Shown: positions 47,661-56,205 of the stretch, piece after piece
Layout: each line of letters begins with the position of its first letter
How positions within the stretch are numbered: the stretch's first letter is position 1
NCBI GenBank assembly: GCA_021325365.1
Contig: JAJPHF010000039.1
Coordinates: forward strand, 1-64,000
Length of the DNA: 64,000 nt
Reading direction: 5' to 3'
Origin: Pseudomonadota bacterium
GTDB lineage: Bacteria; Chloroflexota; UBA6077; JAJPHF01
Program-made: the position numbers and the translations under genes
Notes under the pieces: generated by a model
What the model was told of the DNA's origin: nothing
What the model saw: only the letters and a program-made list of their open reading frames with translations
The model's database searches: none

Positions 47661-48770
47661 ATGCTTACGGCGGATACCCGGGACGAGGCGCTCCAGGCAT
47701 TCTATGCCGAGGCGGAGCGGCAATGGCTGCACCCCCACTGGCTGCGCGAGGGCGGCAGCTGCGAGCCGCGCGCGGACGTGCGGCCATGGCTGTGGGACTG
47801 GGAGCGGCTGCGCGCCTGCATGCTTACGGCGGCGGAAGTGATGCCGGTGGGCGACGAGGGCGCCGAGCGCCGCGCCATGACGATGACCAACCCGTCGCTC
47901 AAGGGCCGGCCCGCGACGACGCGCACGCTGGTGTCGGCGATCCAGCTCGTCTATCCCGGCGAGCGGGCGCCCAGTCATCGCCACACGAACGCCGCCCTGC
48001 GCTTCATCATCGAGGGCGACGGCGCCTACACGATCGTCGACGGCCAGCCGATCTCGATGGATCCCGGCGACTTCGTGATTACGCCGTCGTGGTCCTGGCA
48101 CGGCCACACCCACGAGGGCGCGGGGCCGATGCTCTGGCTCGACGTGCTGGACGCCCCGCTGATCGGCGCGATGGACTGGCGCTTCTACGAGGAGTGGAGC
48201 GCGGCGAAGGACCTGCAGCCGGCCGCGGCGCCGCGCGACGCCGTGCTGCGGCGCTACGGCGCCGGCGGGCTGCTGCCGACCGTGGGACGCCAGCCAGGCG
48301 TGCCCTACTCACCCCTGTTCAGCTACAAGTGGGCCCCGACGCGGGAGGCACTGGCGAAGCTCACCGCGGACGACGCCGACCCGTTCGACGGGCGCGGGCT
48401 GTACTACACCAACCCCTGCACCGGCGGCCCCGTCATGCCGACGATTGACGCCTCGATCCACCTGTTACCGGCGGGCCAGCGCACGCTCGCGCACCGGCAG
48501 ACGACGAACACGATCTACCACGTGGCCGAGGGCAGCGGGTACAGCGTCCTCGACGGCGTGCGCTTCGACTGGCGGCGCGGCGATACTTTCTGCGTGCCGA
48601 ACTGGTGCTGGCACGAGCACGCGGCCGGGCCGGACAGCGACGCGGTGCTGTTCGCGGCCAGCGACGCCCCGGTCCTCCAGGCGCTCGGCGTCTACCGCGA
48701 GCAGGCGTACGCGCCGCACGATGGCCACCAGCCAATCAGCGGCACCTTCGACCCGACCAGTACGCGTTAA
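47661..48770 (+). CDS. Gentisate 1,2-dioxygenase (bicupin)
   Basis: 369 aa from the ATG at 47661 with GGAGGAGAG upstream (an in-frame start at 47526 would fall inside the promoter). Two cupin domains: the first has metal-binding histidines in PSHRHTNAALRFIIEGDGAY and WSWHGHTHEG, the second in LAHRQTTNTIYHVAEGSGYS and CWHEHAAGP. SLKGRPATTRTLVSAIQLVYPGE is typical. The enzyme opens the ring of gentisate (2,5-dihydroxybenzoate) with O2 and Fe(II) to maleylpyruvate. No maleylpyruvate isomerase or hydrolase is adjacent; related salicylate or hydroxynaphthoate ring-cleavage is possible. Confidence 0.88.
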   Translation: MLTADTRDEALQAFYAEAERQWLHPHWLREGGSCEPRADVRPWLWDWERLRACMLTAAEVMPVGDEGAERRAMTMTNPSLKGRPATTRTLVSAIQLVYPGERAPSHRHTNAALRFIIEGDGAYTIVDGQPISMDPGDFVITPSWSWHGHTHEGAGPMLWLDVLDAPLIGAMDWRFYEEWSAAKDLQPAAAPRDAVLRRYGAGGLLPTVGRQPGVPYSPLFSYKWAPTREALAKLTADDADPFDGRGLYYTNPCTGGPVMPTIDASIHLLPAGQRTLAHRQTTNTIYHVAEGSGYSVLDGVRFDWRRGDTFCVPNWCWHEHAAGPDSDAVLFAASDAPVLQALGVYREQAYAPHDGHQPISGTFDPTSTR

Positions 48771-49185
48771 GCGCCCCGCCCAGCGCTGAGCCCAACGCCC
48801 CGCCCGGAAGCTAGCGCGCCTTCCGGCCGGCTCTCCGCGGCCTCCGCGCTCGCCTGCGGTGCCCTCTCGGCCGCCGGCCGCGACGGCCTGCTCGGCCCGG
48901 CGGTCGGCAGGCGGCGCGACCGCTCGCCCCTTACGGCCTCGCCGTGCCCGCTAGCGTGGAAACGAGCAGTGCAGCTGTAAGACGCGGGCGGCGATAGGCG
49001 TGATACTAGGTGGAACAGTTTGCGCGGCCAGGTCGCCGCGGGCCCGGCCGGGCGGCGAGGCCCGGTGGTTGTTACCCTTGGCGCTCCGGCCGGGTTGCCG
49101 CGGCCGGCCGGGAGCATGGCCCTGGCAACCCGGCCTGGCGACTGATTGCTGACTGCTGACCACTGACAGCTAAAGGATAGAAACG
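48771..49185. other. Intergenic region, 415 bp, before the RND pump gene
   Basis: Contains an inverted repeat GGCCGGGTTGCC (49088-49099) / GGCAACCCGGCC (49124-49135) with a 24-nt loop, and the heptamer array at 49139-49173. A ribosome-binding site AAAGGATAG follows directly. No gene recognised, and no clear promoter. Confidence 0.5.
49139..49173 (+). repeat. Heptamer array (NNGCTGA)5 upstream of RND pump
   Basis: CGACTGA, TTGCTGA, CTGCTGA, CCACTGA, CAGCTAA, ending 12 bp before the TTG start codon of the RND gene. Confidence 0.85.
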
Positions 49186-52100
49186 TTGGGTCTGACACGA
49201 GTGGCCATCACGCGGCCCGTCTTCATCCTGATGGTGATCTCGGCGATGGTCATCCTCGGGCTGGTGTCGTTCACCCGCCTGAACGCCGAGCTGTACCCCG
49301 ACATCAACACGCCGGTCGTCACGGTGCTCACCACCTACTCGGGGGCCGCGCCGGAGGACGTCGAGCGGCTGATCACGAAGCCGATCGAGGACGCGGTGGC
49401 CGGCATCGCCAACATCGACAACATCCAGTCGTTCTCCAGCGAGGGCCGCTCGCAGGTCACGATCACCTTCACCGACGCCGCCAACGTCGACCTGGCGGCG
49501 AGCGACGTGGACCGCCGCGTGAGCGCCATCCGCTCCACCCTGCCGCAGGACGCCGACGCGCCCTCGGTGCTGAAGGTGGACCCGACGCAGCTGCCGGTGC
49601 TCTACCTGGCGCTGACCGGCAGCCAGCCGCTGGACGCCATGTTCCTGCTCGCCAAGGACGACATCAAGCCGCGCCTGGAGACGCTGCCCGGCGTGGCATC
49701 GGTGGCGATCACGGGCGGGCTCGAGCGCGAGATCCAGGTGCAGGTGAACCCCGCCCGCCTGCGCGCCTACGGCCTCACCGTCGATCAGGTGGCCCAGGCG
49801 CTGGCGCGCGAGAACCAGGGCGTCCCGGGCGGCAGCGTCGAGCGCGGGCGCCAGCAGACCAACCTGCGCCTGTACGGCCTATTCCAATCAGCGGCCGACC
49901 TGCGTGAGCTGACGGTGGCGAGCACGACCGGCGGCGCCGTGCGGCTCGGCGACGTGGCCGAGGTGCTGGACACCCACAAGCGCGTGACGAGCCGTACCTT
50001 CCTGAACGGCCACGAGGCCGTCGCGCTGACGGTGACCAAGCAGTCGGGCGCGAACGAGATCGCCACCGTGGACGCGGTGCGCGGCGAGCTGGAGCGGCTG
50101 AACAAGCAGCTGCCGGGCGACGCGCGCCTGGAGGTAGTGAGCGACATCTCGGTGTTCACTCGCCACTCGCTCGGCGGCGTGGAGCGCAGCCTCGTCGAGG
50201 CCGTCATCCTGACGGGCCTGGTGCTGCTCGTCTTCCTGCACACGCTGCGCAGCACGACGATCGTGCTGTTCGCCATCCCCACGTCGCTCATTTCGACGTT
50301 CATCGTGATGTACTTCCTGGGCTTCAGCCTGAACATCATGTCCAGCATGGCGCTGGTGCTGGTGATCGGCGTGCTGGTCGACGACTCGATCGTCGTGCTG
50401 GAGAACATCTTCCGCCACCTGGAGCTGGGCGAGACGCCGTGGAGCGCCGCGATCAAGGGCCGCAGCGAGATCGGCCTGGCCGCCATCGCCATCACCCTCT
50501 CCGACGTGGTGATCTTCACGCCGGTCGCCTTCATGTCGGGCATGGCGGGCCAGTGGTTCCGCCAGTTCGGCCTGGTGGTGGCTACCGCCACGCTGATGTC
50601 GCTGTTCATCTCGTTCACGCTGACGCCGATGCTGGCGTCGCGCTGGCTGCAAGGGGGCAAGATTCGGCCGGGGCGCGGGCCGTGGGGTCGGTTCGTACGC
50701 TGGTTCGAGCGCGGCCTGGAGCGCCTGCGGGCCAACTACGCCCGCTCGCTCGCCTGGACACTGCGTCACCGCTGGCTGCCGCCGGCCGTGGGCTTCGCGA
50801 CGCTCGTGCTCTCGGGCCTGATGATCCCGCTCGGGCTGGTGCGGTTCGAGTTCATCCCCTCGGGCGACGACGGCTACTTCACCGTGTCGGTCGAATTGCC
50901 GCCCGGCTCGTCGCTGGCCGCCACCGAGGAGGCGCTGCGGCAGGTGGACGCGCGCCTGGCCGCGATCCCGGAGATCAAATACTACTTGACCCAGTCGGGC
51001 GTCGGCGGCTACGTCGGCGGCGGCGGCAACTCGCTCGGCGTCCAGGCCCAGAACGCCCGCTTCGGCCAGATCGTCGTCGTGCTGCACGATCGGAAGGACC
51101 GCCACCGCACGACCCAGGAGGTGGTGGACCAGGTCGCCCACGAGACGACCGACATCCCCGCAGCTACGGTCCGCGCGTCGGTCCAGGGGGGCGGCGGCAG
51201 CGGCCAGCCAGTGCAGGTGCGCGTGCAGGGCGACGATCCGGAGATCATCCAGGCGCTGGCCGCGCGGGTCGAGCGCATCCTGGGCGCCACGCCGGGCGCG
51301 CGCGACGTCACGAACAGCGGTCAGGCGGGCAGCCCGGAGACGCGGCTGGTGCCCGACCGGCGCCGCATGGCCGACCTCGGCGTGACGGCGCAGCAGGCCG
51401 CGTCGGCGCTGCGGACGGCGGTCGACGGCAACGTGGCGACGAAGCTGCGCCCCGCCGGCCGTGACGAGATCGACGTGCGCCTGATCGCCGACGCCGCGAC
51501 GCGCGACGACCTGCGCGACCTGGGCATGCTGCCCCTTTCGGGGACGGTGGGCGGCGCGTCCACCAGCGTCTATCTGAGTCAGGTGACGACGCCGGAGTCG
51601 GTGAACGGGCCGACCTCGATCGACCGCCGCAACCGGCAGCGCGTCGTCACCGTCGGGGCCGATCTCGTGGGCACCACGCCGCTGAACGACGTGACGCAGC
51701 CGGTCCAGCAGGCGATTCGGCAGCTCCAGGCCGAGGGCGTGGTGCCGCCGGGCTATAGCGTCGGGCTGGGCGGCCAGGCCGAGGACCAGGCGAAGGCGTT
51801 CGGCAGCCTGTTCCTGGCGCTCGGGCTTTCCCTGCTGCTCGACTACATGCTGATGAGCGCCCTCTACGAGAGCATGATCATGCCGTTCTCGCGCATGTTC
51901 TCGCTGCCGGTGGCGGTGGTGGGCGCATTCCTCGCGCTGGCGGTGACCCACAACACGCTGAACATGCTGTCGATGATCGGCATGATCGTGCTGATGGGCC
52001 TCGTCGGCAAGAACGGCGTGCTGCTGATCGACTACACGAACACGCTGCGCCACCGCGGCCTGTCGCGCACCCAGGCGCTGCTGGAATCGTGCCCGACGCG

Positions 52101-52407
52101 GCTGCGGCCGATCCTGATGACCACGGCCGCGCTGCTGTTCGGCATGATGCCGCTCGCCGCCAAGCTCGAGGAGGGCTCGGAGCTGTACGGCGGCATGGCG
52201 ACGGTGATCATCGGCGGCATGCTCAGCTCGACGGTGCTGAGCCTGTACGTGGTGCCGTGCATGTACACCTACTTCGACGACCTGCAGAACCTCCTGCTGC
52301 GGCTGTGGCGCTGGCGGCCGTTCCGCAGGCGCGGCCAGCAGCCCGAGCCGCCGCCACTGGACGCGCCCCCGCCGCGCGAGCTGGAGGAGGTCGGTAGCCG
52401 CGCCTAG
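49186..52407 (+). CDS. RND-family efflux permease (AcrB/MdtB-like, HAE1)
   Basis: 1073 aa, TTG start with AAGGATAG upstream. Classical hydrophobe/amphiphile efflux RND layout: TM1 (GLTRVAITRPVFILMVISAMVILGL), large outer loop, TM2-6 with the paired aspartates of TM4 in VLVIGVLVDDSIVVLENIF, second loop, and TM10 LVGKNGVLLIDYTN. The family exports drugs or lipids using the proton gradient and needs a membrane-fusion protein, which is absent here, as is an outer-membrane channel. In a phylum that mostly lacks an outer membrane this implies a different partner or lipid export across a single membrane. Confidence 0.92.
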   Translation: MGLTRVAITRPVFILMVISAMVILGLVSFTRLNAELYPDINTPVVTVLTTYSGAAPEDVERLITKPIEDAVAGIANIDNIQSFSSEGRSQVTITFTDAANVDLAASDVDRRVSAIRSTLPQDADAPSVLKVDPTQLPVLYLALTGSQPLDAMFLLAKDDIKPRLETLPGVASVAITGGLEREIQVQVNPARLRAYGLTVDQVAQALARENQGVPGGSVERGRQQTNLRLYGLFQSAADLRELTVASTTGGAVRLGDVAEVLDTHKRVTSRTFLNGHEAVALTVTKQSGANEIATVDAVRGELERLNKQLPGDARLEVVSDISVFTRHSLGGVERSLVEAVILTGLVLLVFLHTLRSTTIVLFAIPTSLISTFIVMYFLGFSLNIMSSMALVLVIGVLVDDSIVVLENIFRHLELGETPWSAAIKGRSEIGLAAIAITLSDVVIFTPVAFMSGMAGQWFRQFGLVVATATLMSLFISFTLTPMLASRWLQGGKIRPGRGPWGRFVRWFERGLERLRANYARSLAWTLRHRWLPPAVGFATLVLSGLMIPLGLVRFEFIPSGDDGYFTVSVELPPGSSLAATEEALRQVDARLAAIPEIKYYLTQSGVGGYVGGGGNSLGVQAQNARFGQIVVVLHDRKDRHRTTQEVVDQVAHETTDIPAATVRASVQGGGGSGQPVQVRVQGDDPEIIQALAARVERILGATPGARDVTNSGQAGSPETRLVPDRRRMADLGVTAQQAASALRTAVDGNVATKLRPAGRDEIDVRLIADAATRDDLRDLGMLPLSGTVGGASTSVYLSQVTTPESVNGPTSIDRRNRQRVVTVGADLVGTTPLNDVTQPVQQAIRQLQAEGVVPPGYSVGLGGQAEDQAKAFGSLFLALGLSLLLDYMLMSALYESMIMPFSRMFSLPVAVVGAFLALAVTHNTLNMLSMIGMIVLMGLVGKNGVLLIDYTNTLRHRGLSRTQALLESCPTRLRPILMTTAALLFGMMPLAAKLEEGSELYGGMATVIIGGMLSSTVLSLYVVPCMYTYFDDLQNLLLRLWRWRPFRRRGQQPEPPPLDAPPPRELEEVGSRA

Positions 52408-52509
52408 CGCCGCCGAATGTCGCACAGGCGACTGACGGTACGGGCGCCCCCTGGCTATCGTAGTCACAGAACGGGAACGCGAGCCACCGGGACACAGGGA
52501 GTAGGTCCG

Positions 52510-52695
52510 ATGAGCGCCGAGGCGGTCGAGCGGCTGATGCGCCGCTGGGTAGACGAGCCGGAGTTTCGCGCCGAGCTGTGCGCCAACGCCGAGGCGGCGG
52601 CGCGCCGCCACGGCTTCGACCTCTGTGAGGAAGAGTGGACGGCGCTTCGCCACTTCGACTGGTGGGCCGCCGAGGAGGAGCTAGCCGCCGTGTGA
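52510..52695 (+). CDS. 61-aa protein resembling RiPP-leader families (Os1348/NHLP-clan type)
   Basis: Start chosen at the ATG with GGGAGTAGG upstream; the frame is open further up but without likely coding. Sequence pattern SAEAVERLMRRWVDEPEF, then AELCANAEAAARRHGFDL and EEEWTALRHFDW matches small proteins with nitrile-hydratase-alpha or Nif11-like leader character (Os1348 family NHLP clan, Franean1_4349-type). Such proteins are RiPP precursors or their relatives. There is no Gly-Gly cleavage site followed by a core, and no cyclodehydratase, lanthionine or radical SAM enzyme near. It may be a remnant or a protein with another role. About 100 bp after the RND gene. Confidence 0.5.
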   Translation: MSAEAVERLMRRWVDEPEFRAELCANAEAAARRHGFDLCEEEWTALRHFDWWAAEEELAAV

Positions 52696-52726
52696 AGCGG
52701 GTTCCGCGCTAGCGCCATGTCCACGG

Positions 52727-52792
52727 CTACTCGGGCAAGCCCGCGGTGATGAGCTGCACGACGAAATGGTCGATCGCTCCCACCCGCGCCAT
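52727..52792 (-). CDS. Tiny ORF (21 aa) with strong ribosome-binding site, possible gene remnant
   Basis: MARVGAIDHFVVQLITAG is followed by three residues and TAG. GGGAGGAG lies 8 bp upstream of the ATG, directly behind the substrate-binding lipoprotein gene on the same strand. The start resembles the first strand of VOC/glyoxalase-fold proteins (IDHFVL), so this may be the 5' stub of a decayed gene. Equally it may be chance. Confidence 0.3.
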   Translation of the reverse strand: MARVGAIDHFVVQLITAGLPE

Positions 52793-52836
52793 GCGCTCGC
52801 TCCTCCCGGCGGCCGGCTCCCCGCGGCCCGCGCCGC

Positions 52837-53904
52837 TCAGTCCGGATACAACTCCTTGATCAGCCCTGACTCCTCGACCGCGCGCACCAGGCTGTTGTCG
52901 TAGAGCGTGGCCGGGTCGATGTTCCGCACGGCCGGGTCCTGTGCGGCGGCGTCCTCGATCATGGCGCGCACGCCCGCGTCCGGCACGTAGGGGACGCGCG
53001 GCATCACCTTGACGTAGTAGGTCGCCGCCGCGTCCAGCACGTCGGGGTCGTCCAGCTCCATGTACTTGCCGATGACCTGCTTGGCGTACTCCGGGTTGTG
53101 CTTGTAGTAGGCGATGGCCTGCGTCATGGCGCGCATGTAGCGCTCCAGCGCGGCGCGGTGGTCCCGCAAGTAGTCCGGCCGCACGGACGGCGCGATCCCC
53201 ACGTAGGGCAGGTCGAGGTCGGCGGTGTCGAGCAGCTCCGCGAAGCCGGCCTTCCGCAGCACGGCGTCGTTGGGTGGCACGACGAAGGTCGCCTTGGCGA
53301 TGCCCTGGCGCATGGCGGCGACCCGGCCGTTCTGGTCCTGAAAGCTGATGAAGTCCACGTCGCGTGGGTCCACGCCGAGCGCCGCGAAGGTCTTGCGCGC
53401 CGCTACCTCGTCGGTCGAGCCGGGCGAGCTGGAAGCGAAGCCGAGACCGCGCAGGTCGGCCACCTGGTGAATCGCCGGATCGACCATCAGCTTGTAGGTG
53501 AAGCGGTCGGTGAACGAGCCGATGGCGACGATGTTCTGCGAGGCCAACGCGGCGTCGATCACCGACGTGCCGGTGTTCTGGGCCAGATCGATCTCGCCGG
53601 TCATGAGGGTAGCCAGCACCTGCTGGTTGCCGCGCAGCAGGTCGAGCGACACGTCGAGGTTGTTCTGCGCGAAGAAGCCGGCCTGCTTGGCCACCCAGAG
53701 CATCGAGTGGCCGCCGGTGGGCGAGCTATAGATGGCACGGATGTGGTCCGGGGCCGCCTGGGTCGCCGCCCCCGGCGCCCCGGCCGCGCTCGGCGCCACC
53801 GGGCTGGGCGCCACCGCCTGGCAGCCGAGCGCGCCGCCCAGCGCCAGCAGCCCCAGCGCCACGGTCACGTCGATCTGCCACATCCTTGCACCCCTGCTTG
53901 CCAC
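52837..53904 (-). CDS. ABC transporter substrate-binding lipoprotein (NitT/TauT, NMT1-like)
   Basis: 355 aa, GTG start; an ATG seven codons further in is possible but would lose the basic n-region. Lipobox LGGALGC with Cys28, then an Ala/Pro linker. The periplasmic-binding fold of the NMT1/SsuA type is indicated by HIRAIYSSPTGGHSMLWVAKQAGFFAQNN, LMTGEIDLAQNTGTSVIDAAL, VADLRGLGFASSSPGSTDEV and NPEYAKQVIGKYM. Expected to deliver an organic sulfonate, nitrate-like or thiamine-precursor-like ligand. No permease or ATPase is adjacent; the only permease of the class here is at 24297. Confidence 0.88.
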   Translation of the reverse strand: MASRGARMWQIDVTVALGLLALGGALGCQAVAPSPVAPSAAGAPGAATQAAPDHIRAIYSSPTGGHSMLWVAKQAGFFAQNNLDVSLDLLRGNQQVLATLMTGEIDLAQNTGTSVIDAALASQNIVAIGSFTDRFTYKLMVDPAIHQVADLRGLGFASSSPGSTDEVAARKTFAALGVDPRDVDFISFQDQNGRVAAMRQGIAKATFVVPPNDAVLRKAGFAELLDTADLDLPYVGIAPSVRPDYLRDHRAALERYMRAMTQAIAYYKHNPEYAKQVIGKYMELDDPDVLDAAATYYVKVMPRVPYVPDAGVRAMIEDAAAQDPAVRNIDPATLYDNSLVRAVEESGLIKELYPD

Positions 53905-54009
53905 CGCACACCTGCCGAGGCAGACGGTAGGGGAAGGCCCACGCGCCTGTCAACCTCGGGCGGCGGGGCTGGCGCACGCGAGCAACAAGGCCGCGCGGCG
54001 CCCAGAGCG

Positions 54010-54015
54010 TATACT
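54010..54015 (+). promoter_or_regulatory. Candidate -10 box TATACT for the lipoprotein gene
   Basis: TATACT in the 148-bp divergent region, 38 bp before the ATG at 54053. No clear -35. Confidence 0.35.
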
Positions 54016-54052
54016 ACGCAACGGTACACACGAACGGGCGGCGGAGCGGAGG

Positions 54053-54589
54053 ATGCGCGTGGCGAGGTTCGCGGCGGGGCCGGCACTTCGCGGGCGCCGG
54101 CCGGCGCTCGCGGCGCTGCTCACCACGATGCTGCTCGCCTGTCAGGCGCCGACGCCGCCGCCTGGGCCGCCCCCCGCGTTCGATTGGGAGAGCGCGGCGC
54201 GGCTGCCCCGCCCCTTCACCTGGCGGCTGGAGGACGGCGCCTGGGATACCTGCACAGTGGTCGCGCGAGCACCCGGGCCGCTCGCCGCCGACGACGCCGA
54301 CGAGCTAGAGGCCGTCCTGACGGACTGGTACAACCTGGCGCGCCTCGGCGCCTTCAAGGACGACGCGCGCCTGCCCGAGGCGGGCGCCGCCGAGGCGATG
54401 GGCGATCCCTGGCAGCCCACCCCCGACGCGCTGGCGACCACCTTCCACCTGGGGACCATGCCCCGCTTCGGGCTGGCCGTGCTGCTGAACGCGCTGGAGG
54501 GCTACCATGCCGAGCAGGCCCCGCTGGCCGACGTGGTCCTGTGCGCCGAGCGCCCGCCGGCCGTCGCGCCGCGCCATGACACGACGTAG
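54053..54589 (+). CDS. Hypothetical lipoprotein (178 aa)
   Basis: Start at the ATG preceded by GCGGAGCGGAGG; upstream codons in the frame are not protein-like. Basic n-region and hydrophobic core (RRPALAALLTTMLLAC) end in a lipobox with Cys30, followed by a Pro-rich linker. The soluble part has RPFTWRLEDGAWDTCTVVAR, YNLARLGAFKDDARLPEA and FHLGTMPRFGLAVLLNALEG; no family recognised. Divergent from the substrate-binding lipoprotein. Confidence 0.6.
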   Translation: MRVARFAAGPALRGRRPALAALLTTMLLACQAPTPPPGPPPAFDWESAARLPRPFTWRLEDGAWDTCTVVARAPGPLAADDADELEAVLTDWYNLARLGAFKDDARLPEAGAAEAMGDPWQPTPDALATTFHLGTMPRFGLAVLLNALEGYHAEQAPLADVVLCAERPPAVAPRHDTT

Positions 54590-54802
54590 CCCCCGCCCGC
54601 AGTAGCGTGGGCGGCTTCATTGGACCATCGTCCTTCGCCCGCGCCGCGTGGGCGCCGTCAGACGCGGGCCGCTTCGCCGTGCATGGCATGCGACGTGCTT
54701 TACTAGTACCAAGAGCGCCTGCCCTCGGCGTGCTGGCGCCTGCTCTGGCGCCGATAGGCGCGCTCGCGGCAGGCTGGGAGCTAGTAGCGAAAGGGATCGA
54801 TC

Positions 54803-56146
54803 ATGGCCACAGCACCCGCCGTCCAGGGCCGCTCGGCGCCGGATGCCCGGCCCGACGCCCAATCCGCTCCCGCCGAGGCAGGCGGGATCAAAGGCAAGCT
54901 GAACAGCATCCGCACCAGCATGGAGAAGCACGCGTGGTTCCGCGTGGCGGAGAGCACGGCCGAAGGGTTCATGAAGGACCAGGTGCCGGACCACGCGGCC
55001 GCCATGACGTACTACGGTATCTTCTCGCTGTTCCCGCTCATCCTGTTCTTCCTCTCGATCGCCGGCCTGGTCCTCCAGAACAACGCCTCGGTGCGCGACC
55101 AGCTCCTGAACCTGATCACGAGCCTGCTGCCGCAGGGAGAGAACGAGGTCGTCCAGGTCATCCGCGGCGTGATCGACGCCAAGGGCGCGGCGGCCGGCGT
55201 GGGGGTCGTCGCGCTGCTCTGGAGCGCCTCCGGCTGGTTCACGGTGATCGACTCGAACGTCAACCGGATCTGGGGCGTCAGCAAGTCGCGGTCATTCATC
55301 AAGGGCAAGCTCTTCGCCATCGCGATGGTGCTCGCGATCGGCGGCATCGCCGTGTTGAGCTGGGCGGCGACGGCCGCGCTCAACCTGCTCGAAACCTTCA
55401 CGAACGCCCTGCCGGGCCAACTGTACATCTGGCAAGGGCTGGTGACCCTCGTCAGCGTGCTGGTGATCGCCGTCGCCTTCTACCTGCTCTACCGCTACAC
55501 GCCGCGCCGCAAGGTCCAGTTCGCCGACATCTGGCCCGCCGCGGTGCTGACCGCTATCGCGTGGGAGGTCACGCGGCGCGTCATCGCCCTCTATCTCGCC
55601 CGCACGGACATGATCAGCGGCTACGGGCCGATCGGCGCGATGATGGCGCTGCTGTTCTGGCTCTACGTTGCCAGCATCCTCATCCTGGTCGGGGCGGAGC
55701 TGGCCTACGCGATCGCCAAGGACCGGCGGCACATCGAGCCTGAGGAGCAGCTCGAGGTGATGGCCGAGCCGGGCGTGCAGCCGACGCCGAAGTTCGCGCC
55801 CCAGGTGGGCGTGGGGCACGCGACGGGCAAGGACCAGAAGGAGCCGACGCGCCCGGCGCCCGGCCCCGCGCAGCAGCGAGCGCGCGCGGCCGAGGCCGTC
55901 GCCGAGACGGATGGACAGCAAGGGACCCAAGGGCGACAGGGGGTCGAGTCCCGGTCGAGCCAGCGCACGCCCGTCCCCCAGCGAGACCGCAGCCAGCGTG
56001 ACGGCTGGCAGGCGCCGGCCGCGGACCAGCCGGCGGGCTGGCAGCGCGCGGTGGGCGCGGCGCTCGCCGCCGTGCTCGGCGGCCTCGTCGTGATCCGCCA
56101 CGGCCCCGGCCACCAGAGCAAGAGCCGCCACCCGGCCGTGCGCTAG
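54803..56146 (+). CDS. YihY/BrkB-family membrane protein
   Basis: 447 aa, ATG with GAAAGGGA upstream. N-terminal 50 residues polar; then the YihY core of about six helices: DHAAAMTYYGIFSLFPLILF, GVGVVALLWSASGWFTVIDSNVNRIW, RLKIYTPRRK-like segment LYRYTPRRKVQFADIWPAAVL and GPIGAMMALLFWLYVASIL, all typical. Formerly called ribonuclease BN, it is now seen as a membrane protein of unknown transport-like role. The C-terminal 140 residues are a long polar Gln/Arg/Pro-rich tail ending in a possible last helix (GAALAAVLGGLVVI). Confidence 0.88.
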   Translation: MATAPAVQGRSAPDARPDAQSAPAEAGGIKGKLNSIRTSMEKHAWFRVAESTAEGFMKDQVPDHAAAMTYYGIFSLFPLILFFLSIAGLVLQNNASVRDQLLNLITSLLPQGENEVVQVIRGVIDAKGAAAGVGVVALLWSASGWFTVIDSNVNRIWGVSKSRSFIKGKLFAIAMVLAIGGIAVLSWAATAALNLLETFTNALPGQLYIWQGLVTLVSVLVIAVAFYLLYRYTPRRKVQFADIWPAAVLTAIAWEVTRRVIALYLARTDMISGYGPIGAMMALLFWLYVASILILVGAELAYAIAKDRRHIEPEEQLEVMAEPGVQPTPKFAPQVGVGHATGKDQKEPTRPAPGPAQQRARAAEAVAETDGQQGTQGRQGVESRSSQRTPVPQRDRSQRDGWQAPAADQPAGWQRAVGAALAAVLGGLVVIRHGPGHQSKSRHPAVR

Positions 56147-56205
56147 CGGGCAGCGCGTGCCATCGCCACGGCGGCGCTAAGGAGGACGGGCGGGAGGCGG
56201 CTAGC

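Noticed and set aside
49888..52653. Antisense frame of 921 codons opposite the RND gene
   Set aside because: Composition (His/Arg/Gln-rich, no hydrophobic core) is typical of GC-rich shadow frames; the RND gene on the other strand is unmistakable.
55930..55960. GGTCGAGTCCC-like string, considered as part of a tRNA T-arm
   Set aside because: No cloverleaf can be built around it and it lies in the coding tail of the YihY gene.
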